Shown in pieces: positions 12,101 to 26,200 of a stretch of DNA of 64,000 bases. The stretch is from Liquidambar formosana (lineage: Eukaryota > Streptophyta > Magnoliopsida > Saxifragales > Altingiaceae). The stretch spans positions 6,624,909 to 6,688,908 of the forward strand of contig CM077823.1 in NCBI GenBank assembly GCA_039720395.1. Reading direction: 5' to 3'. Every line of letters starts with the position of its first letter. Position 1 is the stretch's first letter. The notes under the pieces are model-generated. The model was given only the letters and a program-made list of their open reading frames with translations. It did no database searches and was not told where the DNA came from. A program made the position numbers and the translations under genes.

Positions 12101-15100
12101 TCTTCTTCGCTACAACTTTCTTTTGTTCATTATGTTCCTCAACTGCCTTTTAATCTTTTATCTGTCAATAAGTTAACTAAGTCTCTTAATTGTTCCGTGA
12201 CTTTTTCTCCTACTTCTTGTGTGTTCCAGGACCTCAAAACGAAGAAGATGATTGGTGGCGGGCATGAACAGGATGGACTTTATTATCTTGATGTGCAACC
12301 TCCAGTTGATACTGTGGCTCTTCATTCCTCCGTGAGTGCCTACCAATGGCATTTTCATCTTGGTCATCCTTCCTTGCGGTTACTGAAGCGCCTCATGCCA
12401 TCATTAGCGTCTGTGTCAAGTTTAGAATGTGAGGCTTGCCAATTAGACAAGCATTATAGAGTGTCCTTTCCTCTAGAATCAATTATCGTCGGTCCTCTCA
12501 TTTTGAGGTGGTTCATACCGATGTGTGGGGTCCTAGTAGAGTTAAGAGTATGTTGAGGTTTTCTTATTTTGTTTCATTTGTTAATGACTATTCAAGGATG
12601 ACTTGGCTTTTCTTAATAAAAGATCGTTCTGAAGTTCTTTCTGTCTTTAAGTTGTTTCATAAAGAAGTTGAGAATCAATTTGGGCATGCTATTTGCATTT
12701 TACGTTCTGATAATGCCATGGAATTTACCAAAGGTGCTTTGCCTGCATATTGTGATTCTATTGGAATCATTCATCAAACATCATGTAATTATACACCTCA
12801 GCAAAATGGTATGGCTGAGCACAAGAACCGTCATTTGATTGAAATAGCTAGAACTATAATGTGTCATATGCATGTTCTAAAAATTTTTGGGGTGATGCTT
12901 GTCTTACTGCTTGTTACCTTATCAATAGAATGCCCTCATCTATCTTGCATGGCAAAGCCCCATACTCTACTCTTTATCCTTGTCAATCTGTCTTTGAGCT
13001 TCCACCTTGTATTTTTGGTTGTGTGTTTTGCTCATGTCCTTACTCCAGGTAATGATAAATTGTCTCCACGTGCTATTAAATGTGCTTTTGTGGGATATTC
13101 TCAGACTCAGAAGGGTTATAAATGTTGGAACCCCCACACTCGTCGTTACTTTGTGTCTGCTGATGTTACCTTCTTTGAGAATACATCTTTTTTCTCTTCT
13201 GAAGCTTTAGCTCTTGACAGTAACTAGATCAATACAGTGGATCCTCATCCTTTACCTGTACCTGTTGATCTTCCAATGAGTTCTCCATCTTCAGTTCCTC
13301 CGACCAAGCCACTTCAAGTGTATCAACGGAGATCACGGATTGATTCTACTGTGCAGGCCGAGTCTGTTCCTAACCACCAGCACCAGTCTTCTGCTTCAAT
13401 TGAGGTTCCATCTTCTTCTACACCTCCTATTGCCTTAAGAAAAGGTACACGCTCTTGCACTCTTCATCTTATTGAAAAAGTGGTTTCTTATTCTCATCTC
13501 TCACAACCATACCGTATTTTCCTATCTACTTTGTCTTCTGTGTCTCTTCCATCTTCTTATGTTCAAGCTTTGTCTTCTCTTGGATGGAAACATGCTATGG
13601 ACGAGGAAATGGCAGCCTTATACAAAAATAATACTTGGGAACTTACCTCCCTACCTCCAGGCAAGCAACTGGTTGGGTATCGTTGGGTTTATGCTGTCAA
13701 ATACCATCATAATGGTACTATTGAAAGACTGAAGGCTCGTTTGGTTGCTAAGGGCTATACTCAAACCTTTGGTGTGGATTATTTTGAGACATTTTCTCCT
13801 GTGGCTCGCCTTAGCTCTGTCCGGATTCTTCTCTCTATTGTTGTCATTCAAGGTTGACCACTTTTTCAGCTTGATATTAAAAATGCTTTCTTACATGGTG
13901 ATTTATTAGAAGAGGTGTATATGGAGCAACCTCTTGGGTATGTTGCTCAGGGGGAGTCTCGTATAGTTTGCAAGTTGAAGAAAGCCATTTATAGGCTAAA
14001 ACATTCCCCAAGAGCTTGGTTTGATAAGTTCAGCGTTGTAGTTGCACAGTATGGGTTGCGACAAGTAGAAGTTGATCATTCAATATTTGTGAGACAGGAC
14101 CTAGTGGAGTAATTATTTTGGCAGTGTATGTGGATGACATTGTGGTTACGGGTAGTGATAAAGAAGGTATTGATGAGTTGAAGAAACATTTGAGTCAGAA
14201 TTTCCATATGAAAGATCTAGGAAAATTAAGATACTTTTTAGGTATTGAAGTTGCCAGATCCTTAAAGGGAATCTCGCTTTCTCAAAGGAAGTACGTGATG
14301 GACTTATTGAATGAAACAGGATTGATGGGTACAAAACTAGTGGATACTCCTATGGATCCTAATATCAAGTTTAATAAGGAGTCGGGGGTACTTCTTGATG
14401 ATCCAGTGAGATATAGAAGACTTGTTGGAAAATTGATATATCTTACTGTTACTCGACCTGATATCACATTTGCTGTAGGAGTGGTCAGCCAATTTATGTA
14501 GGATCCTAGACAACCACATTGGGAAGCAGCTTGTCGTATAGTGAGATACCTAAAGTTAGCCCCAGGAAGAGGTCTTGTGTTTAAGCCTACAAATAGGCTA
14601 GATGTAGTTGGTTATTCAGATGCAGATTGGGCTAGTGATCATCTTGATAGAAGGTCAATTTCAAGGTATTGTGTTCTTGTGGGAGGAAACTTAGTTACAT
14701 GGAAAAGTAAGAAGCAAAATGTAGTGGCTAGATCAAGTGCAGAAGCTGAGTACAGGGCCATGGCTCATACTGCTTGTGAAATGGTTTGGGTAAAATCACT
14801 TTTGCAAGAAATTGGGTTTGCTAACAATACTCCCATGAAAATGTACTATGATAACCAAGCTGCAATGTATATTGCAAATAATCCGGTATTTCATGAGAGA
14901 ACCAAGCATATAGAAGTTGACTGTCACTTTGTGAGGGACATGGTGAAGAAGAAGCACATTTCAACAGAGTATGTTAAATCAGGAGATCAACTGGGAGACA
15001 TTTTTACTAAGGCTTTGGGGAAGAGTCATTTTTCAAATATGTGTAACAAGTTGGGCATGATTGATATCTATGCTCCAGCTTGAGGGGGAGTGTTAAGGTT

Positions 15101-16380
15101 ATTAATTTATTAGTAATAAGGGTAGTCTTGTAATTTCAGTATTATGTTTACTTATATAATAGAAGAGCGGCCCTAACAGGCTGCTGCTTCTCTCTCTTTC
15201 TCTCTTTTCACGTTACTTTCTCTCCTTCTCTTCTTCTCTATTTTCTTCTTCTCCCATCAGAACACTTCTAATAGCAGCATGCCATAAAGAATTAGGCTCA
15301 ATAGGAAACGTCCACAACCATTACCCAGCTAATGCCACATTTCGTTCCACAAGATTACCTAAACTAAGTCTTCTATTCTTTCTAGACCGAGTGACAACCT
15401 CTCAACTCACCAAATGATCTTTTCTCTCCCCCCCACTACCCCCCCATAAGAAATTCCTCATCATCCTCTCTAGCTTGTTAGCGACTTGAGTGGCATCCTA
15501 AAGAGAGACATGAAATAAATAAGAATACTAGATAAAATTGACTATAACACGATCAACCTCCCAACCCTAGAAATTAAAGCAATTTTTTAACCATCTAATC
15601 TTTTCCTCACCCTATTGATGACTAGGCTTTAAAACATTTCAAAAGATGGATTACCCCCCAAAGGAAGGCCCAAATAAGTCAAAGGCTACTCGCATAACGA
15701 ACACCCCTATCGAGTCTAGTCTCTGTAGTATAGAGTCTGTACCTTATCAACCTCACAATTGATGCCAACTATAAAACTTACTCAAATTAAGCCTCAAACA
15801 CAAAACCAACTCAAAAACTTGCACAATAGATTGTAGATTCAGAAAGATCTGCTCATCTAAAGAAGAGAAAAATAGAGTATCATCCGAAAATTGCAAATGT
15901 GAAACTGACATTTTATCCCTACCTATCTCAAAACCCTCAACTAGACACCCCTCCCGAACTCCAACACACACATACATATATATGTGTGTGTTTGTTACAC
16001 AAACGCTTCCTACATGCCCCAAATGTGCCTCCACTCTTGCGCCCGACTCAGATTCTAGCTTTGTGCTTCAAAGGCTATAAGATAAGCCAAGCTACTCAAG
16101 TTTGTCTCAAGATCGGGTTGATAAAAAGGTCGCTTGAGCTTGCTACTCAGCTCAATAAGTTCACTAGTACTTTAAATAACCAAACTACTTAAGCTTGACT
16201 TGAGATTGGTTTGATAAAAGGCTTGTTCGAGCTTGCTCATAAGTTAAATGAGCCAAGCTTAATCCCTACTTTTGAGCTTGTTAATTTAACGAGCCAAGCT
16301 TAAGCATCTAAATGCTTGGCTTGACTCGGCTCATTTACACCCGTTAGTATTTGTTGTAGAAAACCTTATTTTTGCTATAC

Positions 16381-16415
<35 letters not shown>

Positions 16416-18805
16416 TGGTTTTTAATCAAGATCCTGGAAAATTGTCAAATCAGAACAAGTGAGATTTATTTGAAAAGGTTCTATAAGAAAGAAAATCTTT
16501 GATTTTTAATGAAGATCTTGAAGGTTGTCTAAGCTGAATGTGTGGGTTCCATTTGAAAGTTTTTAACACCTTTGAAAACAATAAGAAACTCAGGTTAGAA
16601 TATTTGACATGAGAAATTTCGGATTTATGAAGTTTTCCACTCAAAATTAAAGAAAACATAAGATTTTGAGGGTTTTGGCTAGTTTTTGAGGGTACATTAG
16701 ATTTGAACGTTAAGGATAATTTGAAGGCATAAAACACTCTAAATTACTTTAAAAATAGTTATGCTGGCCCTCTAAGGTTCGAATTCTGGTTTTGAAGTTA
16801 ATGTTGTATCAATGTATGCACATAACAAGGCAAGAACCCTAGTTTTAGGAGTTTTGTAAGGAACGATTCTAGCACACATTTGAACGGATATATCTTCACT
16901 ATAGATGTTATTTGATGTGTTTATTATGTTATTTCAACGGGTAGATGATGGAGACTAAGAATCACAAATATAAATATATATGCATTGTGAAGAAAACATG
17001 AGATTTTGAGACTTTAATACTACGGTTCTTGTAAGGATCTGTTATGACACGAACTTGATTGATTACAACTTTATATTAGACGGTAATTGATGGTTTCAGA
17101 TGTTACACTAGATTTATGATTGGGTTCAAGGTTATGCATGTTCATGGCTTCATGTATTATTGAGGAAACAAGGTTTACTAGTTTTATGTTTGTGTGATCT
17201 TAATTGGTTTTACGTGATGTACATTTCAAGGTTAGTTTGATTCATGTTTTAGGTCCTTTCAAAGATGTAGAAAGTATACAAATTGAGGGATTTTGATATT
17301 TCTTTTGTAAAATATAAAGATATTAGATATTGTTGTATCATATACTAATATAAGAAAGTATTTATGACCATTAACTATTGATGTTGAATATTGAATGACA
17401 ATCATAATTTATGTTAAGTTTGATTTAAGCGTGTTCTAGACCATTGGAGACCGTATTCATATTATAGATTTTGTCTACTGAGGTAAGGGAACTTACACTA
17501 CATATCACCCTTTGTTCTTGTTAGAAAATACCACATTCCAAATTTGACATGGCTTCATATACCTGTTTTGGCCCTCCACTTAATAGCTTAGGCTTTTAGG
17601 TTGGAAACCTAACAGTTTGTTAAAAAAAAGGAAATATGATTTCTATTCCAATATTTTTTAAATAAAGGTTTGCTCGATAATTGGTTTCAAATTCCTTTAT
17701 GATAATTTTTATACTAGACTGTTCTCAAAATTGCTTTATTATTAAAATGTTTATTACTTAAGTGCTATTGGAGTTGAGCAAAATTAGTGTTTATAATTCT
17801 TCATTAAAAAAAAAAAAACTAGTGTTTATAGAAATTGTTTTACATGTGTGATTTTATCATTCTATTCATTGAAAGTATTTAACAATTGTTTATTGTATGA
17901 TTTCGAACTCTGGATAGATTAGCAGTCCATGACAGCAAGGGGTTCTAATTCTGTTAGTTTAGTGGTTTGTGCCACCAATGAATACTAAAACTGTAGGTCG
18001 TCCACAGTAATGGGGCACCTTATGGAGTGTAAGTCTAGCCAGAAGTAGTGTTTTCATGAACTAGTGACTTATTGGTTATTATCATAGTGTTTAGTGATTG
18101 TAAGTGTTACCAGCACTATCGTTTATTGAATTAAAAAAAAAAAAAAAATTATGTCAAAAAGTGTTTATGCTTACTGTCACTGATTCTAAAATGTAGAACA
18201 GGAGAATATTTAGACGTTGAGCATTCCACTTCAATTAGGATTTCTATTTAGGCAGATAAGAAGCATTTATTCAATTATTCATTTTGGACATGTATAAGTA
18301 CTAGTTTGACATTCAAAGGCGGTCTAGCCTAGGTGGGGGGTGGCAGTGTAGTCCTACATGAGTTGTGATAGTCACGAAGTTGAATCTAGATTTCTAACTG
18401 TATAATGTTAAGATTTCACAATGTCGAATTAGTACCTTGTCATAAGAGAAGGAATGCAATATTATGCACATCATTTTCTATTTAGATGTTTTAAACTTAG
18501 GGGCTGTCTGGGAATCCTCGAATTTGGTTCAGATTGGTTCAAAACCAATTTCACCTGTCTAGTTCATGTTCAACCAAATTTATATCTGAACTGTTTTTAG
18601 TTTGTAGGCTGTTTGTCAAAACTGGGTTCTGCACTAGTTTATCTTTTGACACTGTTTAGATTTAAAAAAGAAAAAAAAAAAAAAGAAAAAGAAAAAGTGG
18701 AGCTCTATTGGAAGAGGATAGTGCTCGATGGCGAATAGGGTGTCTCTGTGTCTGGTTCAAGCTCTAGTTCCAGATTTGATGGTCGATCCAAGCCCAACAT
18801 AGAAG

Positions 18806-18837
<32 letters not shown>

Positions 18838-19043
18838 TGGAAACCCACAAATTTGCTTCGAATCACACCATTAGATTTGCTGCCATTGCTCGCCGTTTCA
18901 TGCCGTTCAGATTTGTTGCTCGCTGTTCAAATCTGTATGACCGGAATCCCCCACCTCGCTGCTCCTTGTTACCCCGCTGCCTTCACCTCCTCCAGATCTG
19001 TAACTCCGACGAACTCCCACCCATTGTGATTATGAGGTTTTGT

Positions 19044-19074
<31 letters not shown>

Positions 19075-19784
19075 GGTTCGAAGGATAGAAAGACAAGAAA
19101 CTAAAGCCCTGCCTTGGGTATAAACACCCAATTTGCTAGCAGCGGGGAGATTAGCCAAAAGGGGTTCATCGATCAACTACCAAAGATGGTTGTTGGGGTT
19201 TCAAGCAAAGAGGGAAAAAAAAAAGAAAAAAAGAAAGAAAGAAAGAGGACGAATAGAGGAAGGGGAAAGGGAAAGTGACGTTTTGTGTTGGGTGGCTCTC
19301 TATCTGGTTTTCTTGAAAACCATCAATTACTTGGAATGATGTCAACCTGTTTTGGGACTCAAATTAAAACAAGTAAGAACCAGATAAGTGAAAGGAGTAG
19401 AGTTACCAAACACTTGGCCAATAAATTTGGACTGTCCTTGTACTTAGAAAAACCAGTTTTCATGGTTTCCAAACACCCCCTTAAGGAAGGAATAATGTAT
19501 TGGTTTCACATTTTTAAACCCAAATCAAGTTTTTTTTTTTTTTCCTCTGAGAATGATATTATGAACCAACTTGAATTAGAGAAACAGTCTCCACCATGGG
19601 AGGAAATGTCAACTTCAGGAACAATATAGAATGAAAGAACAACATAGAAGCTTCTTAACCACAATTTTATTAGACAATAAAGTACACAGAGCTTAGAAGC
19701 AGGAAGCTTCTACGAAGGGTGAGAAGCTTCCTGCTTCGGAACCACGATCCTGTTCTCCCAAGTCGAAACCTTGTAAGAACCTCG

Positions 19785-19823
<39 letters not shown>

Positions 19824-20170
19824 ATTCTAAGTAAGACGGAACCTGTCATGGAGGGGGGAAGGCACAAGTCCCCCAACTAACTTCTTAACTTTAATAATAA
19901 TAGGATTCCCATTAAGTCATATTAGATTAATGCTTAGTTACACACTCAATTAAATCATATTAGATTAATGCTTAGTTACATACTCAATACTTTTCTTTAA
20001 AAGAAAAAAGGTACAAGAATGCTCTCTCTTTCTCTAATTAGTGTGGCTTCTAAAAAAACACTCCTTGCACATCTTTTTTATTTTTTTTATTTTATAATTC
20101 TGAGAAACAATAAAATTTTTCTTGAATTTTCTCCACAATTTCATCCCACAAAATATCATATTGAGGTAAC

Positions 20171-20214
<44 letters not shown>

Positions 20215-23200
20215 TGTACACACATATAGAGTCCCTTTCTTATGAGGTTAACCTAACCTAACTTTGGGTTAGGTCACCCTCCAAAACCGTACCAGTGACC
20301 CGTATTTTGCGAAACCAACTGTTGGATTTAGATAGCCTTATCATGTAGGTGATGCACGTCTAAAATCAAGTTAATCCGAGATTGATTGCTATTTGATCCA
20401 AAACTTACATTTTTTAATGAATGAAATTGCTCATTTTGGACATTTATGGATGAAGCAGCTCTTAATCTCGGATGAACTTGATTTTTGGCATGCATGACCT
20501 TCATATGAAGCATATCTAATCCAATGGTTAGTTTTGCAAAATCCAAGTCATAGGTAAGATTCTGGAGGGTGACCTAACGCAAAGTTAGGTTAGGTTAACC
20601 TCATAAGAAGAAGACACTATATATATGTATATAATTTTCTTTTCCCCACAAACGCTTCCCACACGCCCCAAACCTTTTAAGTCTTCTATGTCCCCCACTT
20701 CCTTGCCCCCATTCTCGCCCTTGACCCTAGTACCCTGCTCCCGCTTCATTCTTCTATGACACAAAGTCATCAATTTAAGTGACCACGATTTGATTAAATA
20801 AATATAGGAGAAAAGAACAAATCAACTCCAGTATGAATATAAGAATATACTTGTAAGGTACAAAATACCAAGCAAATATCATAACATCACAATGTTAAAC
20901 TAACATTAGAACAATGTCATAGATCTACTAATGTGAGAATTGCATGTGAAAGAAAGAAAAAGAACTAAGTAAATCCATGGGCTAAAGGTGTGAAAACCTT
21001 TTCTAGGAAGACGAGGAATGGATACCGAAAAGCTTTTAAGTTACTGTTGATAGAAGAAGGGTGTATGTGAACTTCTCTTCTTCCATCATACCAGACTGGA
21101 CGGCCCCTTGTTGAGGGAACAGCAGACTGTTTAAGGCAGCCAAGAGCTACTCCAGCAATACCTTGTTCAGTGGCAGCCACATTAGGAAACAAACCTGCAC
21201 ATAATATTGCCTGCAAGAATACCTTGAGGATCTATGTCCACACAAGTGAAAATGCAACGAAATTCAAACATGAAAGTGGATAGGAGATACTATTTTTCGG
21301 TTGTCATCATTACATAATACCAAGGACTTAAATATCGATATCATTGGATATATTGAGGGTCCCAAAACACAAATATATTGATGGATATATCAACAATATC
21401 AAAAATATTGATTTCGATTTAGAGTTATTATGGATATTGTTAGTTAAAAATAGAAATTTTTACTGAAACATAGGAAAACAATGAACTAGACACTAATAAA
21501 CAATTTAGAATCAATAGATTGTGACTTAAATATCTATAAGACAAGTATGCGTTGTGTAGGGTACAAAAAGTATGTATCGCTAAGCAAATAAAGAATACAA
21601 ATTTTTGCAAATTCAATGGTTAAATGTCGCATAACATTAAAATACATATAAATCAATAAATCAAAATAATATCATCTAAAAAAATCAATACCATTTGTAT
21701 CATCCCACGAACTCAAAGTGCTAATATTTAAACAATATTCTGGTTATTTCATAAACTACTATAAGTAGTATTGCAAGTATTTATATGATGCTCATTTTGT
21801 TCCGGAATAGCATGCTCCAAGATTCCAGGGGTGCATATCAAACCATACCCAAATGCCAAAATGTGTGCTGTGTGTAAGTGTGTAACACAGGCTATGAGAC
21901 TGTGTCTGTGTCATAGGCTGTGTTAAATTTTTTGTTAAACTCAAAGAAATGAAAATAATAGAGTTAAAAGAAAAGTCCTTGATACTATTGTTATACTTTC
22001 TATAACAAAGTTTTTGATCAATATTTTCAATATATCCTCGATAAATCAACTTCTTTAACCGATATTTTCAATATATCCTCGATGCTTTTTATATTTTCAA
22101 TATATCAATATTTCTCAATGGGTAAATTGTGGAAAAGATATGTAAGCTGTATATCATATCGAGGGGTCTCGATCCACCAAAATAGCATTGATATATCCCC
22201 ACAATACACCAATATATTGCCGATATATGCAGATATATCAAGTGTATTTTCAATATTTTAGACCATGATTATACATTCAATTGTTCACCACTTAAAATCT
22301 CGTTTATTTAAAATTATTACAAAAGGCTTTACATCATATAGTAATCTACCAATTGAGTCGTGGTGGAGCATTTATATCAAAAGAGTTACGGTGAATTTTC
22401 TGTGTTTAGAGACAAATGTGGTCAGTAGCATGGACTAAAATATGAATTTTATGTGCACAATATCTCTGATATATCCACGATATATCCGTGTATCCAGACA
22501 GACTGGACCCTCGATACGATATCTAATTGACATATCTCTTTCGCAAAAAATCTTTACAATATTGTCGATATGTTAGATATTATCGACAAAATCTCAATAT
22601 ATCTCAATATATCCATAATTTAATATATCCATAATTTCTTTCTTTCTTTCTTTCTTTTTTTTTTTTTTTTCCATACAGTACTGCCGATATATCAAGGATA
22701 TATATCGACAATATCGAAATATTCATTGTCTTGTTATCATGTCAAAATCATCACTTCTTACTCTTTTAGTATTGATTTATATAAATATTTCAATTATACT
22801 AATGATTTAAATTAGTGTTATGAATAACCATCTTTGATTTACTCTCTTAAAATATTCATTATTTCGCTCAGTGTTAAACACTTTTTATACCCTACACAAT
22901 ACATACTTGTCTCATACACTTTTAAATTGCAATATTTTTTATTCTAAATTATTTATTAGAGTCTAATCATTGTTTTTGAGAGTTTCAATGAAAATATACG
23001 TGTTTAACTAACAATATCTGTCATAGTTTTGAATCAATATCGAATTTTTTGATATATTCATGTTTTTGGACTATTGATACATCCATCGATATCGATATTT
23101 AAGTCCTTGGTCAGTGGTCACATTCATGGGAATGATAAAGAAAATTAAAAGTGTTTCTTCAAATTTCAAGAACATGGATATTTCGAAAAATTCGATATCG

Positions 23201-26200
23201 ATTAAAGATATGCCGGATATTGTTAGTGGCCACATTCACTAAAAGCTCCAAATAATTATTTAACAAGAGAAAGAAAATATAAAACAAGAATCCACAACAG
23301 TGACAAATTGAAAACATTATACAAGTTTGTAGAATCCAAGAAAATATATATACAGATATGAATTCATAAAAATTTATTAAATTGTGACAGGAATTCAGTA
23401 ATTTCCCCTCTTCAGTAAACTGCTAGAATCCAGTAAGGGTAAATTTGTGATTAGATGTCTACCAATGTACTTATGTAAAAATTTCACATATGAATACAGT
23501 GTGATCGAAATGAAAGAAAAATATTAATAATCTGGTTCTAGTGACAGACACATTGTTTGGACTCATAAATCTTATTGGCTTCATATTTAGAAAAGCAAGG
23601 CCTACAATATAGCCTGCTGACCACCAAGGATACACTAATCATAAAAGATTAGTGTATTTCCATAATGTACAAAATATGTAGAGTCCTAAACTAATAATGC
23701 AGATATAAATAAGGGCCTAGTTCCAGCAAATAAGATTAAAGTTTGTTTAAGAAAATGAAAAATTGATGCTGAAGACAAATATACTCTAAACAGGGAACAT
23801 GACATCAGTAATGTCCAACAACTGTGTTTCCTGTATGGCATTAAGTGTTACCAGTGTCAGGTGTGCAAATTGAGGTATAAAATATAGCAGTATTAACAAG
23901 TAAACTTAATACAACCAAAAGCCATATTGGTCTCACCTTCACAATTGAAGAATGATGCGAATACGTATTGAATGGTTGGGACATATCAGAAAGCCAACTG
24001 TCAAGATTCTCTCTCTTTTTCCCCGCAACCTAAATCAAGAAAGTACATGTAAAAATCCCGACAAGAAAAATGAAGAAAAAGCTCAATTTTTGGGACATAA
24101 AATTGTTACGGAAGACGGGAACTTGTAGAGGAAATTCCATAAGGGGGCAATTATATCAGAGTGGAAAAACGCAATTATTGAATTAATTAGTATTCAACTT
24201 ATTCATAGCAATACAACTTTAACTTGAATCAGAAACAACTTAGTTATCTTAAAATAATCTGGTACTGTCTTCATGTGATAAGATTCAACATTTATCCTAC
24301 TCATAGGTAAGCATTTTTCACGAAAACACGCATGCAAATTGTCATAAAACATGGTCTTAGGGTTCTGATCAAAGCACCCTAATACCCTTAACACTTACTA
24401 TATAATGAAAGAAATATATAAAGACAAGAATACCCCCATAACCCATAATACATCTCATAACACTCCCCCTCAAGTTGAAGAGTATATATCATATAACCGC
24501 AACTTGCAACACAATAAGTTCAAATAAGCCTTAGATAGAGGCTTAGTAAACAAGTCTGCAAGCTGATCTTGGGTAGAAACATAAGGAGTCACTATTAAGC
24601 CATTCTCCACCTTCTCACGAACAAGATGACAATCCACCTCAATATGCTTAGTTCTATCATGAAATACAAGATTTGAGGCGATATGAATAGCAGCCTGATT
24701 ATCACAATACATCTTCATAGGTAAAGGAATCTCAAATCCCATTTCTCCCAAGAGATGCTTAATCCATGACATTTCATAGGATGTATGAGCCATAGCTCGA
24801 TATTCGGCTTCAGCACTAGATTTGGCAACTACACTTTGTTTCTTACTTTTCCATGTGATCAAATTACCACCCAAAAAGTGCAATATCCCGTTGTAGACCT
24901 CTGATCAGGTGGAGAACCAGCTCAGTCAGAATCAGTAAATCCTTCCACCATTAAATGGCCACTAGATTTATATAGAAGACCATGACCAGGATTACCCTTT
25001 AGGTACCGCACTACTCTGATCACTGCCTCCCAATGCGGAGCACGTGGAGCTGTCATGAACTGACTAACCACACTAACAACAAATGAAATATCCGAACAAG
25101 TGATAGTAAGGTAATTCAATTTACCTACTAAACGTCGATTATCTGTCCGGATCTGGCAATAATTCCCCATAATCAGTATGCAACTTTACATTCGCATCCA
25201 TAGGTGTTTCCACAGGCTTTGTCCCCAACAAACCAGTCTCCTCAAGAATATCCAATACATACTTTCTCTGGGAGGGACTAATACCTTCCTTGGAGCGGGC
25301 TACCTCAATACCCAAGAAGTAATGTAAGTTCCCCAAGTCTTTGGTTTGAAATTGAGTCTGTAGAAAGGCCTTCAAATTATTAATGCCTAATTGATCATCC
25401 CCAGTAATAATGATATCATCCACATAGACCACTAATAAAATCTTTCCTCGCTCAGAAATAAAAGAGAACACAGAATGATCAGACTGACAACGACGCATCC
25501 CAAACTGTAAAATAGTCTCACTGAACTTGCCAAACCATGCTCTTAGAGATTACTTTAGGCCATAAATCGCCTTACGAAGTCTGCACACTTTCCCAGACTC
25601 CCCCTAAGCAACAAACCCAGGTGGTTGCTCCATATAAACCTCTTCCTGAAGATCCCCATGTAAGAAGGCATTTTTGAAATCCAATTGAAAAAGAGGCCAA
25701 CCAAAGCAAGAGGCGCGAGAAATCAAGATACGAATAGAAGCAATTTTGGCGAATGGGGAAAATGTCTCCGCATAATCCACACCATAAGTCTGGGTGTAGC
25801 CTTTAGCCACTAGCCGAGCCTTGAGGCGCTCAATAGATCCATCAAGTAAGTACTTAATTGTATACACCCAATGACAACCGACAAGGGATTTCCCGGGAGG
25901 CAACGGTACAAGTTCCTAGGTTTGATTATGAAGAGCAAACATCTCAGCCTCCATAGCTATCCTCCAACTAGGTAAAGACAAGGCCTCCAAAATAGACTTG
26001 GGAAGCGAGGTATGAGATAAAGAGGTAACAAAAACACGAAGAGAAGAAGAAACATGGGTGTAAGAGACAAAATGAGATATAGGATGAAGAGTACAAGAAC
26101 GTGTACTTTTACGTAAGGCAATAGGCAAAGAATCTGGATCGGAAGGAAGGTAATGAAGTGATAGGAGCCGAAGGAACGGGTGGATCTCCAGATCGGGGAG

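Larger units (their letters stand above)
10039..15264 (+). mobile_element. Ty1/copia retrotransposon 1, full length but dead
   Basis: A complete 5226-bp element: 5' LTR 10039-10199, primer-binding site tggtatcagagc at 10200-10211 (matches initiator Met tRNA), gag, protease, integrase, reverse transcriptase and RNase H in copia order, polypurine tract ttgagggggag ending at 15090, and 3' LTR 15091-15264. The 5-bp target duplication cttct (10034-10038 and 15265-15269) is perfect. The reading frame is broken by at least six in-frame stops and several frameshifts. It is inserted in a LINE, antisense to the helicase gene. By hand count the LTRs differ at about seven positions, all transitions, plus small indels. 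Confidence -1.

Noticed and set aside
13472..13851. ORFs on both strands within copia 1
   Set aside because: Shadows of the RT frame.
20240..20610. taacctaacctaac looks like telomere repeat
   Set aside because: The plant telomere unit is tttaggg; these are the arms of a MITE.
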